Shown here piece after piece: positions 59,589 to 64,000 of a stretch of DNA of 64,000 bases. Location of the stretch: contig DASWED010000125.1 in assembly GCA_036394995.1 (NCBI GenBank), positions 1 to 64,000 of the forward strand, given 5' to 3'. Within the stretch, counting starts at the first letter, position 1. Each line of letters begins with the position of its first letter. Made by a program: the position numbers and the translations under genes. The DNA is from DASWED01 sp036394995. GTDB lineage: Bacteria > Actinomycetota > UBA4738 > JACQTL01. The notes under the pieces are model-generated. The model ran no database searches. It had not been told where the DNA came from and saw nothing but the letters and a program-made list of their open reading frames with translations.

Positions 59589-60107
59589 ATGGGCGAGGCG
59601 CGGCCGTTCGGACGCTATCTGGAGGACTTCGAGGTCGGCGACGTCTACAAGCACTGGCCGGGGAAGACCATCACCGAGTACGACGACCACCTGTTCTGCA
59701 TGATCACGATGAACCACCATCCGCTGCACACGAACGCCCACTACGCGGAGACCCAGACGCAGTTCGGGCGCAACGTGGTGGTGGGGAACCTCGTGTACTC
59801 GCTGGCGCTGGGGATGAGCGTGCCGGACGTCTCCGGGAAGGCCATCGCGAACCTCGAGGTGGAGACGCTGCAGCACCGGGCGCCGATGTTCCATGGCGAC
59901 ACGCTGTACGCGGAAACCACGGTGCTGGAGGTGAAGCCATCCGGTTCCAAGCCGGACCGCGGCATCGTCACCGTGGAGACCCGCGGCTACAACCAGGACG
60001 GCGCCGAGGTTCTCTACTTCCGCCGCAAGGTCATGGTCCCGAAGCGCGGGACGGTGGACGAGCAACCCGGCCGCCCGGAGCCGAAGGCCGCCGATTCGGC
60101 GGGTTGA
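59589..60107 (+). CDS. MaoC-like dehydratase (hot-dog fold)
   Basis: A 172-residue MaoC protein. FGRYLEDFEVGDVYKHWPGK starts the fold. ITEYDDHLFCMITMNHHPLH holds the catalytic Asp/His region, with TMN-HHPLHT resembling mesaconyl-CoA hydratase-type proteins, followed by QFGRNVVVGNLVYSLALGMS. The C-terminal strand pair has DTLYAETTVLEVKPSGSKPD. It hydrates an enoyl-CoA; the exact substrate is open. Upstream TATCT-rich gap shows no clear promoter; AGGAGG lies 10 nt before ATG 59589. Confidence 0.88.
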   Translation: MGEARPFGRYLEDFEVGDVYKHWPGKTITEYDDHLFCMITMNHHPLHTNAHYAETQTQFGRNVVVGNLVYSLALGMSVPDVSGKAIANLEVETLQHRAPMFHGDTLYAETTVLEVKPSGSKPDRGIVTVETRGYNQDGAEVLYFRRKVMVPKRGTVDEQPGRPEPKAADSAG

Positions 60108-60114
60108 GGCCGGC

Positions 60115-60357
60115 GTGGCGCTTCGACTGGTCGATCGCCTCGACAGCGACCTCCCCGACCAGCTCCACCGGCTCTACCTGGCCGAATGGTGGACGCACCG
60201 CCGGGACGCGGACGACGTCCGCCGCATGCTGGAGGGCTCGGACGTCGTGATCGGGCTCGTGGACGAAGAGGGCGATCGGCCCCGAGTGGCCGGGTTCACC
60301 GCGGAACTCGGCGAGCTTCGGCTCATGCGCCGCGGGACGTCCCCCACGCCTCCGTGA
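60115..60357 (+). pseudogene. N-terminal fragment of a GNAT acetyltransferase
   Basis: 80 codons: DQLHRLYLAEWWTHRRDADD, VRRMLEGSDVVIGLVDEEGD and RPRVAGF match the first third of a known GNAT group. The frame then leaves the family (TAELGELRLMRRGTSPTPP) and stops. The acetyl-CoA loop is missing, so it cannot be active. It still lies between two genes at close spacing and its stop overlaps the next start as GTGA. Confidence 0.6.
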
Positions 60358-61067
60358 GCCCCGCCGGACGAGCCCGTGCGCTGACGGCGCTGTCGAAGGA
60401 GGTGTCGACCTGCCGCCGGTGCCCCCGGCTGGTCGCCTGGCGCGAGGAGGTGGCCCGGACCAGGGTTGCCCGGTTCGCCGACGAGGAGTACTGGGGCCGG
60501 CCCCTCCCCGGCTTCGGCGACCCCGCGGCCCGGGTCCTGGTGGTGGGCTTGGCGCCCGCCGCCCACGGCGGGAACCGGACCGGCCGGATCTTCACCGGCG
60601 ACCGGTCGGGCGACTTCCTGTTCGCGTCGCTGCACCGCACCGGGTTCGCCAACCAGCCCGTCTCGACCCACCGGGGGGACGGCCTGCGCCTCAACGGCTT
60701 GTACGTGGCCGCGGCCGTTCGGTGCGCCCCGCCCGCCAACCGCCCCACGCCCGCCGAGCGCGACGCGTGCCTCCCGTATCTGGCGCGTGAGCTCGGGCTG
60801 CTCACCGACGTCCGCGTCCTCGTCACGCTGGGCTCGTTCGCCTGGGACGCCGCGCTCCGGGCGCTCGCTTCGAGCGGCCATCGGGTCCGCCCCCGGCCGG
60901 AGTTCGGTCACCTGGCACAGGCGACGATCGGCCCCTACGTCCTCCTCGGTTCGTTCCACCCCAGCCAGCAGAACACCTTCACCGGGAAGCTCACGCCGCC
61001 CATGCTCGATGCCGCCTTCCGTCGGGCCGGTGAGATCGCGTTCGCAGGGTCGGAGGATAGGCCATGA
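60354..61067 (+). CDS. udgB: Uracil-DNA glycosylase family 5 (UdgB)
   Basis: A 237-residue iron-sulfur uracil-DNA glycosylase. STCRRCPRLVAWREEVA gives the first cluster Cys pair; VRCAPPANRPTPAERDACLP gives the other two. Motif 1 is GLAPAAHGGNRTGRIFTGDR, with the Asp-lacking GLAPA form typical of UdgB. Motif 2 is GSFHPSQQNTFTGKLT. It removes uracil, hypoxanthine and related bases. GTG 60354 is used. Its stop overlaps the OsmC ATG. Confidence 0.93.
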   Translation: MSPAGRARALTALSKEVSTCRRCPRLVAWREEVARTRVARFADEEYWGRPLPGFGDPAARVLVVGLAPAAHGGNRTGRIFTGDRSGDFLFASLHRTGFANQPVSTHRGDGLRLNGLYVAAAVRCAPPANRPTPAERDACLPYLARELGLLTDVRVLVTLGSFAWDAALRALASSGHRVRPRPEFGHLAQATIGPYVLLGSFHPSQQNTFTGKLTPPMLDAAFRRAGEIAFAGSEDRP

Positions 61068-61528
61068 TGACGCCGTTTTCGTCGATGACCATGGCCGACA
61101 TCCGACGCTACGCAGCCGAGGCCGACTCGACCGACACCCTCGGGCGACCGCGCCTCTCGGCGAGGCACCACCACGTGCCGGTGGACGGCCCGCCGTGGAA
61201 CGGTTTCCCGGGCGAGGAGATCATGCCCGGCGAGCTGTTCCTGGGCGGCATCGCGACCTGCGCCGTCGAGCTGATCCAGATGTTCGCCCGCGACGATGGC
61301 ATCCCCCTCGGCGTGGTGCACGTCGACGTCCGGGCCGAGGTGGATCGGGAGCGCCAGCCACACGTGGGGCGCACCGTGCTCAGCCGCGTCCGGATGCGAG
61401 TGGAGGTGCAGGGCGTGTCCGGCGCGACGGCCGAGGAGCTGGTCGAGCGCTTCAAGGCGAGGTGACCGCTGTTCGGCACGGTCGCGGTCGCGACCGACGT
61501 GGAGGTGGAAGTAGAGGCGAGGGGCTGA
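61064..61528 (+). CDS. OsmC-family thiol peroxidase, candidate selenoprotein (UGA at codon 134)
   Basis: Up to the TGA at 61463-61465 there are 133 residues of an OsmC/Ohr-fold protein, with the first catalytic Cys C66 in GGIATCAVEL. After the TGA the same frame reads PLFGTVAVATDVEVEVEARG and stops at 61526. Cys homologues have F-x-x-R-C-P-(I/L)-(Y/F)-G-T at this point, so the TGA replaces the second redox Cys. The C66-U134 spacing of 68 is close to the 66 between the two Cys of E. coli OsmC. A 7-bp hairpin with loop GGUC lies 20 nt downstream. With read-through the length (154) is normal; without it the protein loses its last strand. Confidence 0.72.
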
Positions 61529-62007
61529 GCGGGGGCTGCACGATCACCGGCACGTCCGGTGACGATCACCTCGTCGGAACGTCCGGGCACGATCAGATCT
61601 GCGGCGGCAACGGGGACGACGTGATCGAGGGCAGGGGAGGCGGCGACGTGTTGATCGGGGGTCCCGGTGCCGACAGCCTGATCGGCGGCCTCGGCAACGA
61701 CACCATGCTGGGTGGCCCCGGTCCGGACGTGCTCCTCGGCGGCCGGGGCGCCGACTACGGCGAGGGTGGCCGGGGGAACGACTCGCTGAACGGCGGTCCG
61801 GGGGCGGAGGTCCTGGCCGGGCAGGAGGGCAACGACATCATCCACGGCCAGGGCGGCAACGACCGGTGCCTCTCGGCATCCGACCTGGTGGAGGGCAACG
61901 ACTCCGTGGACGGCGGTCCGGGGACCGACACGGGCGACGCCGACGACGGCGACGAGGTCATCAGCCTCGAGAACGAGTTCGCCGACGGGTCCTGCTTCGC
62001 CGAGTAG
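61462..62007 (+). CDS. RTX-type calcium-binding repeat protein, start unclear
   Basis: From about 61540 the frame encodes nonapeptide RTX repeats (GGxGxDxLx): GTSGDDHLVG, GGNGDDVIEG, GGPGADSLIGGLGNDTMLGG and GGRGNDSLNGGPGAEVLAGQ. It ends with EGNDSVDGGPGTDTGDADDG and ADGSCFAE. Such repeats fold into a calcium-bound beta-roll outside the cell. No signal peptide is found. The only upstream start is GTG 61462, overlapping the OsmC TGA and giving a basic, non-family N-terminus. The export segment has probably been lost, or the true start is missed. Confidence 0.55.
   Translation: MTAVRHGRGRDRRGGGSRGEGLSGGCTITGTSGDDHLVGTSGHDQICGGNGDDVIEGRGGGDVLIGGPGADSLIGGLGNDTMLGGPGPDVLLGGRGADYGEGGRGNDSLNGGPGAEVLAGQEGNDIIHGQGGNDRCLSASDLVEGNDSVDGGPGTDTGDADDGDEVISLENEFADGSCFAE
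61479..61496 (+). promoter_or_regulatory. Candidate bacterial SECIS element (OsmC gene)
   Basis: CGGUCGC (61479-61485) pairs perfectly with GCGACCG (61490-61496) around GGUC. The loop starts after 20 nt of spacing from the UGA. The E. coli fdhF element presents a GGUCU loop after 18 nt. Both loop and spacing match what SelB is known to need, though no bulged U is evident. Confidence 0.6.
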
Positions 62008-62049
62008 ACGCGGCGGAAACGGCGCGGCCTGCGTATGCTCGGAGGCGAG

Positions 62050-62322
62050 ATGGACATCGTCGGGCTTCTCATCATGGGGCTCATCGTGGGGGCCATCGGA
62101 CGACTGGTCGTCCCGGGCCGCCACCGCCTCGGGTTCTTCGGGACCATGGCCGTCGGCGTGGCCGGCGCGTTCCTCGGCTGGTGGATCGGCAAGGGCATGG
62201 TCGGCGACCGCTACCACCTGCACCCGTGGATCTGGGCCATCATCGGGTCGATCCTCGTCGTCCTGGTGGTGAGCGCGCTCACACGGGGCCGCTCCGGCCG
62301 GCCGCTGAGCGGTCGCTGGTAG
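62050..62322 (+). CDS. GlsB/YeaQ/YmgE family stress-response membrane protein
   Basis: A 90-residue three-helix membrane protein (transglycosylase-associated family). IVGLLIMGLIVGAIGRLVVP, FFGTMAVGVAGAFLGWWIGK and WIWAIIGSILVVLVVSALTR are the three helices with the conserved Gly spacing. GGAGG lies 4 nt before ATG 62050, and a TATGCT box at 62034 may drive it. Role in general stress is known only by association. Confidence 0.88.
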   Translation: MDIVGLLIMGLIVGAIGRLVVPGRHRLGFFGTMAVGVAGAFLGWWIGKGMVGDRYHLHPWIWAIIGSILVVLVVSALTRGRSGRPLSGRW

Positions 62323-62377
62323 CGCTCCTGCGCATCGCCGGCCGACCCCGGGGACCGGGGTAGTCCGGACCCGGCAG

Positions 62378-62383
62378 TATCCT
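62378..62383 (+). promoter_or_regulatory. -10 box of a likely leaderless promoter (ABC exporter)
   Basis: TATCCT ends 6 nt before ATG 62390, with GGCCGG between and no Shine-Dalgarno. Confidence 0.5.
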
Positions 62384-62389
62384 GGCCGG

Positions 62390-64000
62390 ATGGCGCGACG
62401 CGGCTACCACATGATGATGGCCGCCCCCGACCCCGACGCGAAGCCGGTCGATCGAGCGACGGTCCGGCGCGTGATCGGCATCTTCCGGCCGTACCGGCGC
62501 AAGGTGGCCATCGTCGGCGCGGCCATCTTCGTCACGTCCGTCATCGGAGTGGCGAACCCACTCCTCATCAAGCTGATCTTCGACCGGGCCCTGTTCGGGA
62601 ACGCCCAGCACCTGTGCGCCGGGGGCGTGGAGTGCCCGAACCTCGGCCTGCTGTACTTCTACGTCGGCCTCATGATCGCGATCCCGGTGGCGTCGGGGAT
62701 CATCGGCGTGGGCCAGACCTACCTGGCCAACGTGGTGGGCCTGCGCGTCATGCAGGACCTCCGGAACTCCCTGTACCGGCACCTCCAGCACATGCCCCTG
62801 CGGTTCTTCACGAACACCCGGACCGGGGAGATCCAGTCGCGCCTGACGAACGACGTCGGCGGCATCCAGAGTGTGGTCACCGACACGGCGTCCACGATCC
62901 TGTCGAACGTCGTGGTGATCCTGAGCACGCTGATCGCCATGCTCGTGCTGTCCTGGCAGCTGACCCTGCTGTCGCTGTTCATGCTGCCGTTCTTCATGTG
63001 GTGGCAGGTGCGGGTGGGGCGGGCCCGGCAGGCGGTGGTCCGGAACACCCAGAAGACCCTGGCCGACCTCACGACGATCACCGAGGAGACGCTCTCGGTC
63101 TCCGGGATCCTGCTGTCGAAGGCGTTCGGCCGGCAGCGGTTCGAGATCGAACGGTTCCGCGGGGAGAACGAGCGCCTGGCCGCGCTGCAGATCCGCCAGC
63201 AGATGATCACCCGGGCGTTCTTCGCACTGATCCAGATCTTCTTCTCGATCACGCCGGCCCTCGTGTACCTGGTGGCCGGGTGGGTTGGCGCGGGGCGTCC
63301 CGGCAACCCCCTCACCGCGGGCGCGATCGTTGCGTTCACCACCCTGCAGAGCCGCCTGTTCTTCCCGCTGGGCTCGATGCTCCAGGTGAGCGTGGAGATC
63401 CAGTCCTCGATGGCGCTGTTCGAGCGGATCTTCGAGTACCTCGACATGCCGCACGAGATCGCCGACGCGCCCGACGCCGTGACCCTCGAGCCCGCCGGCG
63501 TGCGGGGCCGGGTGCGGTTCCGGGGGGTCTCGTTCCGCTACGACACGCCGCGCGAGGAGGTGGCGGAGGACGGCCCCGCGGACGACCGGGAACTGGCCGC
63601 CGCGGCCCCGGACCTGGCCGCCGCGGAGGTCCGGGGCGCCCCGGAACGGGCCGCGTTCGGCGTGGCCGGTGTGTCCCCGAACGGCGATGCCGGCCGGGGG
63701 TGGACCCTGCGCGACGTGGACATCGAGATCGAACCGGGGCAGCTGGCCGCCCTGGTGGGGCCGTCCGGCGCCGGCAAGACCACCATGACCTACCTCGTCC
63801 CCCGGCTGTACGACGTGCAGGAGGGGGCCGTCGAGATCGACGGGGTCGACGTCCGGAGGATCTCGCTGGCCTCGCTCGGGGACCTGATCGGCATCGTGAC
63901 CCAGGAGACGTATCTCTTCCACGCCACGGTCCGGCGGAACCTGCTGTACGGCAAGCCCGATGCGACCCAGGAGGAGCTGGAGGCGGCGGCGAAGGCGGCG
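62390..64000 (+). CDS. ABC exporter, fused membrane and ATPase domains (3' end outside window)
   Basis: 537 codons are present and the frame is open at the window end. The type IV exporter membrane domain (about 25-340) has six helices, with FFTNTRTGEIQSRLTNDVGG as the coupling region. The nucleotide-binding domain starts at VRFRGVSFRYDT (A-loop Tyr). An unusual acidic/Ala-rich insert of about 45 residues follows (EEVAEDGPADDRELAAAAPD and on) before WTLRDVDIEIEPGQ and Walker A GPSGAGKTT. The Q-loop is in GIVTQETYLFHATVRRNLLY. Signature and Walker B lie beyond 64000. Multidrug or lipid exporter by family. Confidence 0.9.
   Translation, partial: MARRGYHMMMAAPDPDAKPVDRATVRRVIGIFRPYRRKVAIVGAAIFVTSVIGVANPLLIKLIFDRALFGNAQHLCAGGVECPNLGLLYFYVGLMIAIPVASGIIGVGQTYLANVVGLRVMQDLRNSLYRHLQHMPLRFFTNTRTGEIQSRLTNDVGGIQSVVTDTASTILSNVVVILSTLIAMLVLSWQLTLLSLFMLPFFMWWQVRVGRARQAVVRNTQKTLADLTTITEETLSVSGILLSKAFGRQRFEIERFRGENERLAALQIRQQMITRAFFALIQIFFSITPALVYLVAGWVGAGRPGNPLTAGAIVAFTTLQSRLFFPLGSMLQVSVEIQSSMALFERIFEYLDMPHEIADAPDAVTLEPAGVRGRVRFRGVSFRYDTPREEVAEDGPADDRELAAAAPDLAAAEVRGAPERAAFGVAGVSPNGDAGRGWTLRDVDIEIEPGQLAALVGPSGAGKTTMTYLVPRLYDVQEGAVEIDGVDVRRISLASLGDLIGIVTQETYLFHATVRRNLLYGKPDATQEELEAAAKAA

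Noticed and set aside
61064..61465. OsmC protein ending normally at TGA 61465
   Set aside because: The next 20 codons in the same frame are the expected final strand of the family and the TGA sits at a conserved Cys, so a natural end there is less likely than read-through. The GTGA overlap with the RTX frame is kept as a competing explanation in the findings.
1..64000. tRNA, rRNA or riboswitch genes
   Set aside because: No tRNA-like T-arm and acceptor pairing, rRNA core sequence or known riboswitch motif was noticed by reading; tRNAscan and Rfam searches would be decisive.
1..64000. General reassignment of UGA in this genome
   Set aside because: Many intact genes, such as TfoX-N, PadR, nth-neighbour and crotonase genes, end naturally at TGA with no conserved continuation.

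Overview
The window is high-GC DNA (roughly 70 percent by eye) with the gene content of an actinobacterium. Markers include a WhiB regulator, a SigR-like sigma factor with an HxxxCxxC zinc anti-sigma factor, a SigF-type sigma factor with an RsbW-like kinase and a PP2C phosphatase, F420-type luciferase-fold oxidoreductases, TIGR03086 and TIGR03617 family proteins, and a PknB-like kinase. Several start codons sit 6-10 nt behind a TANNNT box with no Shine-Dalgarno, which suggests leaderless transcripts. I cannot place it below phylum. Position 1 coincides with the outer end of an IS1595-type inverted repeat, so the window probably starts at a contig break at an insertion sequence.

1-6.7 kb is an eroded accessory zone. 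It holds an intact IS1595 element, a membrane-protein remnant cut by it, a possible IS21-like end, frameshifted or truncated remnants (alcohol dehydrogenase, TetR, an unknown secreted-type protein, a luciferase-like monooxygenase), and a few intact small genes (TfoX-N, two NTF2-like, a BNR protein, PadR). 6.8-20 kb holds a LigD-type polymerase, an orphan CoA-transferase beta subunit, a cAMP-receptor-like domain protein, a PknB-like kinase, a flavin reductase/hydrolase/glycosyltransferase run, FtsH, a sulfite-oxidase-type molybdoenzyme and a SigR/RsrA pair. 20-35.7 kb is mainly acyl-CoA and amino-acid metabolism: biotin carboxylase, carboxyltransferase and a free biotin carrier at three separate sites, two enoyl-CoA hydratases, a BKACE enzyme, and a coupled PIG-L/PLP decarboxylase/S51-like peptidase run. 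35.7-40.3 kb is a general-stress partner-switching neighbourhood. 40.8-50.2 kb holds a second BNR protein, two divergent drug-efflux MFS systems (TetR and MarR) around a double palindromic operator, a class III aminotransferase and a secreted amidase. 50.4-64 kb holds a CoA-ester lyase/acyl-CoA dehydrogenase pair, an aquaporin, YqgE, a large carboxylate-amine-ligase-like membrane fusion protein, MaoC, a family 5 uracil-DNA glycosylase, an OsmC protein, an RTX-repeat protein and a partial ABC exporter.

The most striking result is two thiol-peroxidase-fold genes, 29 kb apart, each carrying exactly one in-frame TGA where its family has a conserved redox cysteine. One is a SelU/AhpC-TSA_2-like protein (TGA at 32660, giving a U-x-x-C motif). 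The other is an OsmC protein (TGA at 61463, at the second catalytic Cys). In both, family-like sequence continues after the TGA to a proper end. A hairpin with a GUC or GGUC loop lies 18-20 nt downstream, matching the geometry of bacterial SECIS elements. TGA is an ordinary stop elsewhere in the window. The simplest reading is that the organism decodes selenocysteine and that these are two selenoproteins. No selA, selB, selC or selD gene lies in the window, so this remains an inference.
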